Positions 39,017-47,243 of a DNA stretch of 64,000 bases are shown piece after piece. The position numbers and the translations under genes are program-made. Source of the DNA: Bacteroidota bacterium (GTDB lineage: Bacteria; Bacteroidota; Bacteroidia; Chitinophagales; Saprospiraceae); the NCBI GenBank assembly GCA_024743405.1, contig JANSWP010000026.1:1-64000 (forward strand), written 5' to 3'. Below the pieces are notes generated by a model. That model was not told the origin of the DNA. It did not search any database and saw only the letters and a list, made by a program, of their open reading frames with translations. The number at the start of each line of letters is the position of its first letter. Within the stretch, counting starts at the first letter, position 1.

Positions 39017-39694
39017 TCACGTTGAAAGGTTTAATATTCGAGTATTCCATTCCTTTAGTGGCCCTTTAAACTGCATATAATACACTCCATATGTTTGATA
39101 TTTTAATGGAATTTCAATTTTATTATAGCCTTTCTTTACTTCGATGGTTTGATGAATAACCAATTTACCACCAGCATGATATAGATCTAATACAGCATAG
39201 TTAGGAGAGGAGCCAAAAAATTCGATGTATTTTTTATTATTATTTGGATGGGTAACCACCTCTATTTTCTCTACTGGTTTTTCTAAGAAGACCTCCTTGA
39301 TTTCAGAGTAGACAAGATCATTCTCTCGGGTTATTTTAAGTCTATATTTCAAAGGTTGATTATAAATTAAATCTCCATCAATTTCTACATACCTCGCGCC
39401 TTCATCAGAACCAAAAGGTTCAACCTTGGTAAAGGTTTTAAAACCCATGGTATCGACATTTTTTTCAATTTCATAAAGTATAATTGAATCTTCCGAATTG
39501 GTTTCCCAACTTATTTCAATAAAATTTTCGAAGGCCATTACAAAAAATGCGGGAAGATCAGATGAAATACTAGCAACGCTGTCAGAAAGGGACTGGGATA
39601 ATTCAGTCAATTCTAACGGACGACGATCTACATTCTTAGGTGAACAAGCACCTATACACAACAAAAAAATACAAAAATAGCAGACTCTCTTCAT
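39017..39694 (-). CDS. Lipoprotein with FnIII-like and T9SS CTD-like domains
   Basis: A 225-residue protein not matched to a named family. The signal peptide ends in a lipobox (CIGAC, lipidated Cys ~17). Residues ~50-135 look like a fibronectin-III-type sandwich (FENFIEISWETNSEDSIILY, YRLKITRENDLVYSEIKEV). The last ~80 residues (YIEFFGSSPNYAVLDLYHAG, GYNKIEIPLKYQTYGVYYMQ) have the strand pattern of a T9SS type A sorting domain. A lipid anchor at one end and a T9SS-type domain at the other is an unusual pairing; the C-terminal module may merely be structural. The gene converges on rimM with 4 nt between them. Confidence 0.75.
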   Translation of the reverse strand: MKRVCYFCIFLLCIGACSPKNVDRRPLELTELSQSLSDSVASISSDLPAFFVMAFENFIEISWETNSEDSIILYEIEKNVDTMGFKTFTKVEPFGSDEGARYVEIDGDLIYNQPLKYRLKITRENDLVYSEIKEVFLEKPVEKIEVVTHPNNNKKYIEFFGSSPNYAVLDLYHAGGKLVIHQTIEVKKGYNKIEIPLKYQTYGVYYMQFKGPLKEWNTRILNLST

Positions 39695-40065
39695 GGTAAA
39701 CCTCCTTTAAAATTAGAGGTGTATCTTTTTCAAATTAACAATGTTCCAAGAACAATTAATTTAGAAGTAATTAAATATAAAGAAAATTCATTATGAAATG
39801 GTTAAGATCTCAGGAGAGCTGCAAAATTATGAAAATTAGAAAAATAACCTGTATGTTCGAATGTTAAATTTTGAGAAAACCTAACCTGACTAAACCCTTC
39901 CATAACTTTCAAATTGGGCTTCTCCTTTTTTCCATAAAAAAACCTTTGTCTAAACAAATGGAAAATCAAATAGGCTAATGAGTCTTAACAAAAATTAGGG
40001 CTCAGGAAAACCTGAACCCTAAAATGCTTTATTCGAACGAAAATTTTTAATTAAAAAACAGCAAA
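39695..40065. other. AT-rich gap with one terminator
   Basis: 371 nt between two minus-strand genes. Only the terminator at 39994-40023 was identified. The rest is AT-rich and has no coding signal. Confidence 0.5.
39994..40023 (-). terminator. Intrinsic terminator of the OmpA/HhH operon
   Basis: TTAGGGCTCAGG and CCTGAACCCTAA pair with one mismatch around AAAA; the minus-strand transcript continues with ATTTTTG. It lies 43 nt after the stop of the HhH gene. Confidence 0.8.
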
Positions 40066-40695
40066 TTAACCTGGATTTTTTCCTCCATCTAAGTAATCCT
40101 GATATTTTTTCAATTCATCCCAGTTGCCTTCTGCAGCCATTCCAGCTTGCTTTGCCCAGGTAGTAGGGTCATGCCTGTTATATCTAGATCCTCCGTCTGA
40201 CAATACTTTCTTGATATCTTCAACCTTGCATTTAGAAAGTTGTCTCCAGGTATGTATGCCAGCGGCATTGAGTAGTTCTTCAATTTTTGGACCAATTCCC
40301 TCAATTTTTTTCAAATCGTCAGGATCAACAACTGCTCCCACCAAAGGATTAGCTACATGACTTTCTTCGGCGGCGGCCATTCTGTCCAATTTGCCTTGCA
40401 ATATTGAAACATCTGCCTCTAAAATTCTAATTTTTGAACGGTGGGCTTTATTATCCTTATCTAACTCATCATGCTGATATTTAAGACTTGCATGATCTTT
40501 TTCAAGGTCTGTCAATTTAGCACTCATGCGACCGTTCTCACCTTCCAATTCTGCATGAAGTTTGCGGTAACGATACCATAATAAATAACCTAATAGCAGC
40601 CCCAATAAAAAGGCTACTAAAAGCATAATTAAAATCTCCATTGTATGAGAGGAGTAAGTTGAAGCACCAGGTCCGGTGGTTATATCTTGAAACAT
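40066..40695 (-). CDS. Membrane-anchored coiled-coil protein with helix-hairpin-helix domain
   Basis: 209 residues. One N-terminal helix (~25-42, LIMLLVAFLLGLLLGYLLWY) is followed by a charged coiled coil (~45-110: HAELEGENGRMSAKLTDLEK), then a C-terminal helix-hairpin-helix domain around DDLKKIEGIGPKIEELLNAA with the GIGPK hairpin. HhH motifs of this type bind DNA or mediate protein contacts and occur in many Bacteroidota membrane proteins of unknown role. It is 57 nt downstream of an OmpA-family gene on the same strand; the two probably form one operon and may tie envelope structure together (inference). Confidence 0.8.
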   Translation of the reverse strand: MFQDITTGPGASTYSSHTMEILIMLLVAFLLGLLLGYLLWYRYRKLHAELEGENGRMSAKLTDLEKDHASLKYQHDELDKDNKAHRSKIRILEADVSILQGKLDRMAAAEESHVANPLVGAVVDPDDLKKIEGIGPKIEELLNAAGIHTWRQLSKCKVEDIKKVLSDGGSRYNRHDPTTWAKQAGMAAEGNWDELKKYQDYLDGGKNPG

Positions 40696-40752
40696 AATTT
40701 TTAGATTTTGCTTTGATAAAATATTAAAAACACATTACTATATGACAATCAA

Positions 40753-41580
40753 TTAATTAGCTTTATTTAATGACAGTTCAGCTCGACGATTTCTTCGTCG
40801 CCCTGCTTCTGTATCATTATCAGCTACAGGTTCAGATTCTCCTTTGGAACCAATCGTAATTCGAGCCTTTTTGATCCCTTTTGAAATGAGTATATCTTGC
40901 ACGTGGCGAGCTCTAGCAAGCCCCAAACTGTTATTCGTTTCATCCGAACCTGTATTATCTGTATGACCGATAATCGAAACGGTCTCTTCTGTGGTTTTCA
41001 AGCGTTCTGCTAACTTAGCAATATACTCATCCACCGCAGGATCTGGTTCCTTCTCTGCACTACTATATGGGAATTGAATGATCACTCGATCTTGCACTTC
41101 CACAATTTCAGCCTTTTCTTCTGCTTCGGGATCAAAGACAGCAAAATTGATGGCTTCAAAAGCACTCGTTTCAGCATCTGGTGGTTTAGCCATTAATCGA
41201 GAAGAAGTGGAAATTCGATCTTCCGATAAAAAATCTGCAAAAAGGGTTTTGATATAATCGGCTCTCGCCATACCCATATTCGCAAAGCCCTCTGGAGCAG
41301 CTTCTCCTTCTGCATATAAACCCATTATCTCTAGTGTCCCTCCTTCAGGAATCGTTCTAAGAATAGAATCTCGAAAGGCTGCAAAAACTGGACGGGTAAT
41401 AGCGTCTGACTTGGCCCAATCAAAAACAAGTGGGCGGACATCTGGTGCATCAACCTCAGGGTCAGCTACCATAACAGCAGGTTCTTCACAAACCTGTTTG
41501 ATATGACAGACGTACCATTGTTGACAGACATAACACCAGAGTACAAACGCTCCAATTGGAATTAGAAATCTTGAAGACAT
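40753..41580 (-). CDS. OmpA-family protein with tandem OmpA-like domains
   Basis: 275 residues. An N-terminal hydrophobic segment (~4-22, FLIPIGAFVLWCYVCQQWYV) exports or anchors it. The C-terminal third is a canonical peptidoglycan-binding OmpA domain (SIIGHTDNTGSDETNNSLGL, then ARARHVQDILISKGI and the RRRNRRAEL tail). Residues ~50-130 (VFDWAKSDAITRPVFAAFRD, GGTLEIMGLY, MGMARADYIKTLFADFL) look like a second, degenerate OmpA domain lacking the Asn/Asp/Arg site. It probably ties the envelope to peptidoglycan. First gene of an operon with the HhH protein. Confidence 0.88.
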   Translation of the reverse strand: MSSRFLIPIGAFVLWCYVCQQWYVCHIKQVCEEPAVMVADPEVDAPDVRPLVFDWAKSDAITRPVFAAFRDSILRTIPEGGTLEIMGLYAEGEAAPEGFANMGMARADYIKTLFADFLSEDRISTSSRLMAKPPDAETSAFEAINFAVFDPEAEEKAEIVEVQDRVIIQFPYSSAEKEPDPAVDEYIAKLAERLKTTEETVSIIGHTDNTGSDETNNSLGLARARHVQDILISKGIKKARITIGSKGESEPVADNDTEAGRRRNRRAELSLNKAN

Positions 41581-42018
41581 AGTATGTACTATTTATTTAT
41601 GTAAAAAAATTGATTGTTACCTAAAATGTGGAGGTGTATTTATAACCTATTGATAATGCTGTAAATATAATTACTTTGTTTTGTAAATTTGAATTTTATT
41701 ATTAAGAAAAAATTAACATTATAAAAATTATTATTTGGCAAAAGCAATTTACTTGGATTTTTAAATTTGATTTTCTTCTATTTTTTAAAATTTTATTTTA
41801 GAACTTTATCTACATAAATAGTGATAAAAAAATAATGAAATTTAGCCAAACTATTAAAATAAAAATCAACAAATAACACTCTTAACCATTTGATTATCAG
41901 CTTTTAAACCCTAAAACATTCAACTTAATCTATTAATTATAGCCATTAAGCAACCTAGATTTCTTTTGAAAAAAAAGTCTACTTATCTTTGTTTTTTAAA
42001 ACTTAAACTATTTGCAAA
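41581..42018. other. Very AT-rich divergent intergenic region
   Basis: 438 nt between divergent genes, with no open frame. It carries promoters for both sides; only the plus-strand candidate at 41984-41991 is convincing. Confidence 0.5.
41984..41991 (+). promoter_or_regulatory. -7 element (TATCTTTG) for the 42019 gene
   Basis: An exact TAnnTTTG match 27 nt before the ATG. A TTTG lies 15 nt upstream (41965-41968), slightly short of the usual spacing. Confidence 0.5.
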
Positions 42019-42477
42019 ATGATTAAAAGCTTATTCAAATTAGTCTTAATCGCAGTTGTTGGAATTTTGTTATACAACTTTTTTTTAGGTACTGAAACCG
42101 AAAAAGAAAACGCCAAACAGATCTTTGGTAAAGTGAAAGAGGTTGGAGTAGCCGTAAAAGATTTAGTTCAGGCTGAAAAAGAAAAATTTGATGAAGGGAA
42201 ATACGATAAAGCATTAGACAAAATTGGTGGCTTATTTCAAGACTTGAAGCAAAAAGCACAGGATATTGACGAAAAATATGTTGATAGAATCGCAGTATTA
42301 GAAGAAAAACGAAAAGAACTAGAGGAGCGACTGAATAATCTAAATACCGATCAACCTGATCAATATGATGAACTTACAGAAAAAAGTGGGGATTCGGAGG
42401 AATCAAAAATTCGAGAAGAATTAGAGTCCTTAATGAAAGAAACAGAGAAAATCGTGGAAGAAATGGAAAAAAATTAG
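42019..42477 (+). CDS. Small membrane-anchored coiled-coil protein
   Basis: No family recognised. 152 residues: an N-terminal helix (~5-24, LFKLVLIAVVGILLYNFFLG) and then a highly charged Lys/Glu-rich helical region to the end, with heptad-like stretches (VDRIAVLEEKRKELEERLNN; IREELESLMKETEKIVEEME). It looks like an inner-membrane-anchored coiled coil facing either cytoplasm or periplasm. It has its own promoter and a stem-loop downstream, so it is monocistronic. Real because of clean start, promoter and codon usage; function unknown. Confidence 0.75.
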   Translation: MIKSLFKLVLIAVVGILLYNFFLGTETEKENAKQIFGKVKEVGVAVKDLVQAEKEKFDEGKYDKALDKIGGLFQDLKQKAQDIDEKYVDRIAVLEEKRKELEERLNNLNTDQPDQYDELTEKSGDSEESKIREELESLMKETEKIVEEMEKN

Positions 42478-42488
42478 TCCTAAATTTA

Positions 42489-42526
42489 TTTAGGGAATTG
42501 GTAAAATTAATTACTAATTCCCTAAA
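42489..42526. terminator. Stem-loop between convergent genes
   Basis: TTTAGGGAATTGGTAA and TTACTAATTCCCTAAA form a 16-bp stem with one G-U pair and a 6-nt loop. The U tracts are weak on both strands, but the site lies between convergent genes. Confidence 0.6.
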
Positions 42527-42567
42527 ATGGACCTTCGAAAATTTTGAGTGGGTTTACGGAACTAAAC

Positions 42568-43161
42568 TTATAAACTTGCCCGCACACATCTTTTGATGGA
42601 TCTAATATTATCAATCAAAATATTACCTTTCTTAGGTCTCCTTTCCGAATTGAAAGCCTCAAGAATGATATAATTTATTTCAGTTTTAGCGAAAAAAGCA
42701 AAACTATAGGCCTGCCACCGAGTAGATTGAATCTCTTTAGACTCGGCTAATAATTGTTTCTTACTACATTTATCTTTACCACCCCATATTCGCAACTTAA
42801 TGGGTTGATTATAAGTCATATATTTTTCTGACCGCGCAAGGTCTAGAGTCAATGTAAAGCAGGCATCTTTTTGTAAAGGCTCACTAAGTTCTTGACCAAT
42901 ACTTTCCCAAGTGCCATCCTCCCTAGTCAAAATCCCAACATAGGATTTACCTTCCGATGCCTTTTTATTTACGTTCCAGACACCTGGTAGGGCATCTGCG
43001 GTAGATCCCATTTGACAACCAAACCATCCAGTAGGTGTCGGATTGACTGGATCAGAAATAATTCTTTCAAAAGAACTATTATCTAAAACCGCAACTACAG
43101 TCTGCGCCTCCATTTCATATGAAAATATGCCTAGAAAAAATAAGATTTGTAATTTTCTCAT
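42568..43161 (-). CDS. Secreted jelly-roll-like hypothetical protein
   Basis: 197 residues when begun at the ATG at 43161 (MRKLQILFFLGIFSYEMEAQ), which gives a good Sec signal peptide; an in-frame ATG ten codons upstream would spoil it. The mature part reads like a galactose-binding/carbohydrate-binding jelly roll: LDNSSFE at the start, GWFGCQMGSTADALPG, GKSYVGILTREDGTWESIGQ, CFTLTLDLARSEKYMTYNQP, LRIWGG and a closing NILIDNIRSIKRC. Such modules are found at the front of several Bacteroidota OmpA-type proteins, but here it stands alone without an OmpA domain. Ligand unknown. Confidence 0.75.
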   Translation of the reverse strand: MRKLQILFFLGIFSYEMEAQTVVAVLDNSSFERIISDPVNPTPTGWFGCQMGSTADALPGVWNVNKKASEGKSYVGILTREDGTWESIGQELSEPLQKDACFTLTLDLARSEKYMTYNQPIKLRIWGGKDKCSKKQLLAESKEIQSTRWQAYSFAFFAKTEINYIILEAFNSERRPKKGNILIDNIRSIKRCVRASL

Positions 43162-43542
43162 ACGTGGATCTTTGATAACAAAGATAATCAATAAAATTAT
43201 TTGTCGAGTGAAGTTGTCATTTACTTATATTAGGAACTTAAGATTGAGCTATAACGAATAGATATAAGTCAAAATTTTTAAACTATAAGCACTTTTATCT
43301 TTTTTTAAACCTTTAATAACAAATAAACAACCAAAATAGCCCATTGCAACAATGGCACCAAATGGAAATATGTCAACACTGGAAGAAATTCTAGCTGAGT
43401 AAGTGCTTAGGAATGGGCAAATGGTGGTTTTGGAGGGGAGTCCGTTCAGAATAGCAATTATAGGTGTTCAGGTACTTACAAATAGTTTGCAGTAGGCAGT
43501 TTATTCTATTTGAAAACTGCCCACTGCCTAACTAGGTTTGTC
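43162..43542. other. Gap holding a small inverted-repeat element
   Basis: 381 nt with no gene. It contains the MITE-like copy at 43399-43485 and, after it, a direct-complement pair AGTAGGCAGTTT ... AAACTGCCCACTGCC (about 43494-43529) that could form a hairpin downstream of the 43543 gene on the minus strand. Confidence 0.5.
43399..43485 (+). repeat. MITE-like element, short copy
   Basis: It begins GTAAGTGCTTAG (43399-43410) and ends with TTCAGGTACTTACAAA, whose complement GTAAGTACCTGAA resembles the start. It contains AAATGGTGGTTTTGGA (43419-43434), an exact 16-nt inverted copy of 46975-46990 in the larger element. No coding capacity. Confidence 0.55.
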
Positions 43543-43815
43543 TTACTGCCCTGAGCCATCATCACCTTCTCCATCCTCCTCTTGTTCCTTGCCCTCAACT
43601 GCGGCGGCTGTAGAATCAACAACAGCTTCTACGGCTTCACCTACAGTTTCTGCTGCAGTTTCTGCTGCATCCGCTGCACTTTCAGCTGCATCTGTAGTAG
43701 CTTCAACTGCATCTTCAGCTGCATCGGCAGCATTTTCTGCGGCATCTCCGCATGAGACCATAAAAGACGTGAATGCAAATAAAATTGCGACTAAAATAAA
43801 ATTGCGCTTTTTCAT
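43543..43815 (-). CDS. Small Ala/Glu-rich lipoprotein
   Basis: A 90-residue lipoprotein precursor: signal peptide with lipobox MVSC (Cys ~21), then a mature chain made almost entirely of Ala, Glu, Asp and Thr in heptad or 11-mer periodicity (AENAADAAEDAVEATTDAAE), and an acidic tail KEQEEDGEGDDGSG. This composition predicts a long single amphipathic helix or coiled coil, like Lpp-type or stress-induced YtxH/LEA-like small lipoproteins, though no family match is claimed. The opposite strand is also open owing to composition, but it has no signal peptide or start context. Confidence 0.75.
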   Translation of the reverse strand: MKKRNFILVAILFAFTSFMVSCGDAAENAADAAEDAVEATTDAAESAADAAETAAETVGEAVEAVVDSTAAAVEGKEQEEDGEGDDGSGQ

Positions 43816-44191
43816 AATCGTTTTGTTTTAATGTTTGATGAAAAAAATAATAATAACATAGGTTATTACTTGATTTATGAACAATAACCCTGTTAAAAAA
43901 TGATGAAGAATTTCTTTATTGGGCTTATTCTCTGATATGTTTGAATGGGTAGAGAAAGCTGCTAAGATGCGCTTTTTAACTTATTCAGTTAGAAAAGTAC
44001 ATTAAAATTATACAATCATTTCCAAAAACTCATTTTTTTTTCGAAAAGAATCATTTTGAACGTAAGCGAAATACTATATTCTTTATAAAAATTAGCAAAA
44101 ATCAACCTTTATACATTTTGTTTATTTAAGAGTTCTTTCCACACTCCCAATTTTCAATATCTTTCGCAAAATTTTAATCTAAACTTGTTTC
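43816..44191. other. Divergent intergenic region
   Basis: 376 nt, no gene. TATCTTTC at 44158-44165, 27 nt before the amidohydrolase ATG, is one mismatch from TAnnTTTG and may be its promoter. Nothing else stands out. Confidence 0.4.
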
Positions 44192-45370
44192 ATGAGACAA
44201 ATAACCGCCGATATCGTTTTTCCAATTAGCGCACCACCTGTAAAAAATGGAGTGATTACCATTGACTCAAATGGCAAAATTTTAAACATTGATCAACGTG
44301 AAAATCACGAATCATCTAATTTAGAAACATATGAAGGCATTATTGTGCCTGGATTTGTCAATACGCACTGTCATCTCGAATTATCTCACATGAAGAGTGT
44401 CGCCCCTACAGGAACTGGGTTACTACCTTTTTTAAAGACCGTCGTCAACTTTCGGGATGTTTCTGAAGATCAGATAATGACCGCCATCAAAGCCGGCGAC
44501 TTAGAAATGCAACAAGAAGGTATTGTCGCAGTTGGTGATATTTCTAATAAAACAGATACCGTTGCCACTAAATCAAAAAGCCCTATTCGATATTATACTT
44601 TCGTAGAAATGTTTGATTTTATGCAAAATGATTGGGCAGATAAAACATTTGATGATTATTATAAAGTTTTTGAAGAACAAAGCAATGGCAATGGCAATCG
44701 AAAAAGTTGCGTTCCGCATGCGCCATATACCGTATCTCAAAAGTTATTTTCAAAGCTGAAAAAGGAGACGAATAAAGGGATGACAATAAGCATTCACAAT
44801 CAAGAAACACCACATGAAGATGCTTTCTTTTTAAATAAAACAGGTGACTTCTTAAAATTTTATGAAACCTTTCAAATTAGTATTGACGATTTCAAACCAT
44901 CTGGAAAAACAGCCATTCATTATGCTCTAGAAAATATGAATCCATCTTGCCGAACCTTATTTGTTCACAATACGATGACTGGCTCAGAAGATATTCAAAA
45001 AGCACATGATTGGGGAGGCAAAAACGTCTTTTGGGCAACTTGTGCCAATGCTAATTTATACATTGAAAATCGAATGCCGGATTATCAAAAATTCATTGAC
45101 AATGATGCACAAATGACTATAGGAACAGATAGTTTAACATCAAATTGGCAACTTTCCATTATTGATGAAATGCGCACTATTTCTAAATTCCAGTCTTATA
45201 TCCCTTTTGAAACACTGCTAAAATGGGCAACCTTAAATGGTGCAAAAGCATTAGGGTTTGAAGAGGACTTAGGAAGTATTGAGGTTGGCAAAACCCCTGG
45301 ATTAAATTTATTGAATATGAATGAAAGTCTGAAAATCACCAATGATACGAAAGTGAAAAAATTAGCCTAA
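44192..45370 (+). CDS. Amidohydrolase (cytosine/guanine/aminofutalosine deaminase-like)
   Basis: A metal-dependent hydrolase of the amidohydrolase superfamily, 392 residues, cytosolic. Metal ligands are in [12 protein letters not shown] (His-x-His, ~60), SIHNQET (~199) and GTDSLTSNW (catalytic Asp, ~311); [10 protein letters not shown] (~170) matches the HAPYTVS segment of the SsnA/AtzA/aminodeoxyfutalosine-deaminase group. The flanking beta-sandwich is formed from both ends ([32 protein letters not shown]). A role in futalosine-type menaquinone synthesis is possible, but no mqn gene is adjacent. Followed after 25 nt by a membrane protein gene that may be co-transcribed. Confidence 0.87.
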   Translation: MRQITADIVFPISAPPVKNGVITIDSNGKILNIDQRENHESSNLETYEGIIVPGFVNTHCHLELSHMKSVAPTGTGLLPFLKTVVNFRDVSEDQIMTAIKAGDLEMQQEGIVAVGDISNKTDTVATKSKSPIRYYTFVEMFDFMQNDWADKTFDDYYKVFEEQSNGNGNRKSCVPHAPYTVSQKLFSKLKKETNKGMTISIHNQETPHEDAFFLNKTGDFLKFYETFQISIDDFKPSGKTAIHYALENMNPSCRTLFVHNTMTGSEDIQKAHDWGGKNVFWATCANANLYIENRMPDYQKFIDNDAQMTIGTDSLTSNWQLSIIDEMRTISKFQSYIPFETLLKWATLNGAKALGFEEDLGSIEVGKTPGLNLLNMNESLKITNDTKVKKLA

Positions 45371-45395
45371 AGATAGATAATGAATACTCCTAATT

Positions 45396-46721
45396 ATGGA
45401 AGATCGTAGTAAAAATAAACTTTCGAAATGGCTTGAATTACTGCAACAAGAGAGTTGGCAATTAGAATTAATCATTTCTGGTTTTGCCATTTTTTTGGTT
45501 GGAAGCCTTTATGAACCTATAATCGACTTTATGACCCATATAAAGGTTGTTAGTCAAGGAGTAGAGAATAATTTCATTATCTCCGTTCCTTTTATGGTCA
45601 TGTTAGGAGCTTGGTTTTTCCTTTTAGTAAATCTCATTTTTCACGTCATCCTACGAGGACTTTGGATTAGTACAATTGGGCTAAGGTATGTTTCCGGAGA
45701 AATTGATTTTGATTCATTAAATTTTCATCCAAGATTTGACCGATTTATAAGAAAAAATACAGTTTCATATGATTTGTACATAGAGCGTTTAGAAAAATTC
45801 TGTAGCGTCGTTTTCGCACTCACTTTCATGATAATATTCATGTTGATTGCTTTTGGGTTGTACTTTTCAGGTCTTTACTTTTTAATAGATGTTGTTTGTC
45901 AAAAATTCATCAATTCTTTTTCTGAGTCTGCTGCGGATACAATTTCTGTCATTTTAGGAATTTTGTGGTTTTTTGGTGGCTTGATATTTTTAATTGACTT
46001 TATCACATTAGGTTGGTTAAAGAAAAAAAAATGGGCGGCTACCTTTTATTATCCAATATATCGGTTCTTTAGTTTTATCACATTAGCATTCATTTACCGA
46101 CCGATTTATTATAATTTGATAGATAATCGATTCAGTAAAAAAATTGCTTACTTTCTTGTTCCATATGTTATCCTCACGATTATTGTTGGCTCCATGAGCA
46201 CTCAATATCATCCCTTTTTCCCCAAAAAAAAGTCTAACACTAAGCTTAGTCACGTTTTTTATAATGATTTAAGAGAACAAGGATCAGATGTTGTACAATC
46301 AGCAAGTATCCCTTCCAAATACATTCAGAATGGCTTTTTAGAATTATTCATTGGGTATAATTCTAGATGGCACGACAAAATCATCCAGAAAATCTGCCCA
46401 GATTTAAAGCCCTTAGTAGAAACAGGTTTAAAAACAAGTGTCATTAAAATAGATATCGATTCAGATAAATTTGGTAATCCGGATACGGCCCTAACTTGTG
46501 TCAGTCAACTTTATAAGGTATACGTCAATGATAGTCTTTTCAAATCACCAAACTATCACTACTACCAACAACCATCAAATGGCGAAAAAGGCATTTTGAC
46601 GATTATAGATGTAGACTATTTGGAAAGAGGTCTACACTCCATAACCATTGAACACCAACGCCTCCGAAAAGACTCTTTATATTGGCGTAATTGGGCGAAG
46701 TTTCCATTTTGGAAAGAATAA
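45396..46721 (+). CDS. Polytopic membrane protein of unknown function
   Basis: No family recognised. 441 residues. Hydrophobic segments lie at about 25-45 (LELIISGFAIFLVGSLYEPI), 62-92 (VPFMVMLGAWFFLLVNLIFH), 145-170, 185-215, 222-240 and 252-268, so there are roughly six helices. The last ~165 residues are soluble (VLRKDS-type loops; LEELFIGYN region; IDVDYLERGLHSITIEHQRL) and probably fold in the periplasm. It begins 25 nt after the amidohydrolase stop, suggesting an operon. A MITE-like element starts only 4 nt after its stop codon. Confidence 0.75.
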   Translation: MEDRSKNKLSKWLELLQQESWQLELIISGFAIFLVGSLYEPIIDFMTHIKVVSQGVENNFIISVPFMVMLGAWFFLLVNLIFHVILRGLWISTIGLRYVSGEIDFDSLNFHPRFDRFIRKNTVSYDLYIERLEKFCSVVFALTFMIIFMLIAFGLYFSGLYFLIDVVCQKFINSFSESAADTISVILGILWFFGGLIFLIDFITLGWLKKKKWAATFYYPIYRFFSFITLAFIYRPIYYNLIDNRFSKKIAYFLVPYVILTIIVGSMSTQYHPFFPKKKSNTKLSHVFYNDLREQGSDVVQSASIPSKYIQNGFLELFIGYNSRWHDKIIQKICPDLKPLVETGLKTSVIKIDIDSDKFGNPDTALTCVSQLYKVYVNDSLFKSPNYHYYQQPSNGEKGILTIIDVDYLERGLHSITIEHQRLRKDSLYWRNWAKFPFWKE

Positions 46722-47243
46722 GTAAGTAAGTGCTTAGACAGAAATAACTTACACATATTATGACAGCCTATTTTTATAACATATTTGGTTAAAAATGCTC
46801 GCCATATTTAAGGATATGCCTGTGCTTTTTGCCTCGTCTGGCAAAAAAATAGTTTTCGTCAAATATGGAACTTATTTATGACCAAGCACTTAAGAGAACA
46901 ATATTAAGTTCCACTTAAACACTGCAACATCGCGCCAAAGGCGCCCGTTGCAGTAGAGGAGACTTGGAAGGGAGTCCAAAACCACCATTTACTGGAGCGA
47001 GCAGCTTTGCGGCAATGCTCCAGTAAACTATAACCAGATTTTGTCCAAGCACTTACATGTAAATTTATTCTATCCGGCTTACTTAAAAACAAAATCGCAA
47101 CTTTCCTTACCGAATGAATATGGTTAAGTTAGAATAAACCCATTATTTTAAAGACCTTTGTTGTCTCTAAACAAGATACGAAGACCTACCAAAAACGAAT
47201 TGAACAAACTGCAACCTTTTGTAATTTCAAAATTGAATCCCGA
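46722..47243. other. Gap filled by a composite inverted-repeat element
   Basis: 522 nt without a convincing gene; the repeat element occupies 46726-47056. A short minus-strand open frame (46904-47092) lies within it and is an effect of the palindromic arms. Downstream, ~190 nt of AT-rich sequence precede the CotH gene. Confidence 0.55.
46726..47056. repeat. Composite MITE-like element with three GTAAGTGCTTRG ends
   Basis: The left end GTAAGTGCTTAGACAGAAATAACTT (46726-46750, quoted in part) recurs inverted at 46869-46893, 25 nt with 5 differences, and again inverted at 47039-47056 (complement GTAAGTGCTTGGACAAAA). The inner part has three hairpins: ACTGCAAC/GTTGCAGT around GCGCCAAAGGCGC, TTGGA/TCCAA, and TTTACTGGAGC/GCTCCAGTAAA. 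A 16-nt block (46975-46990) is shared in inverted orientation with 43419-43434. No transposase. Confidence 0.7.

Noticed and set aside
43543-43831. Repetitive GCAGCATC-type sequence as a possible tandem repeat or CRISPR-like array
   Set aside because: The periodicity is explained by the Ala/Glu heptads of the small lipoprotein; there are no unique spacers of equal length.
46904-47092. Minus-strand open frame of 62 codons in the gap before the CotH gene
   Set aside because: It consists largely of the palindromic arms of the MITE-like element; no signal peptide or family resemblance.
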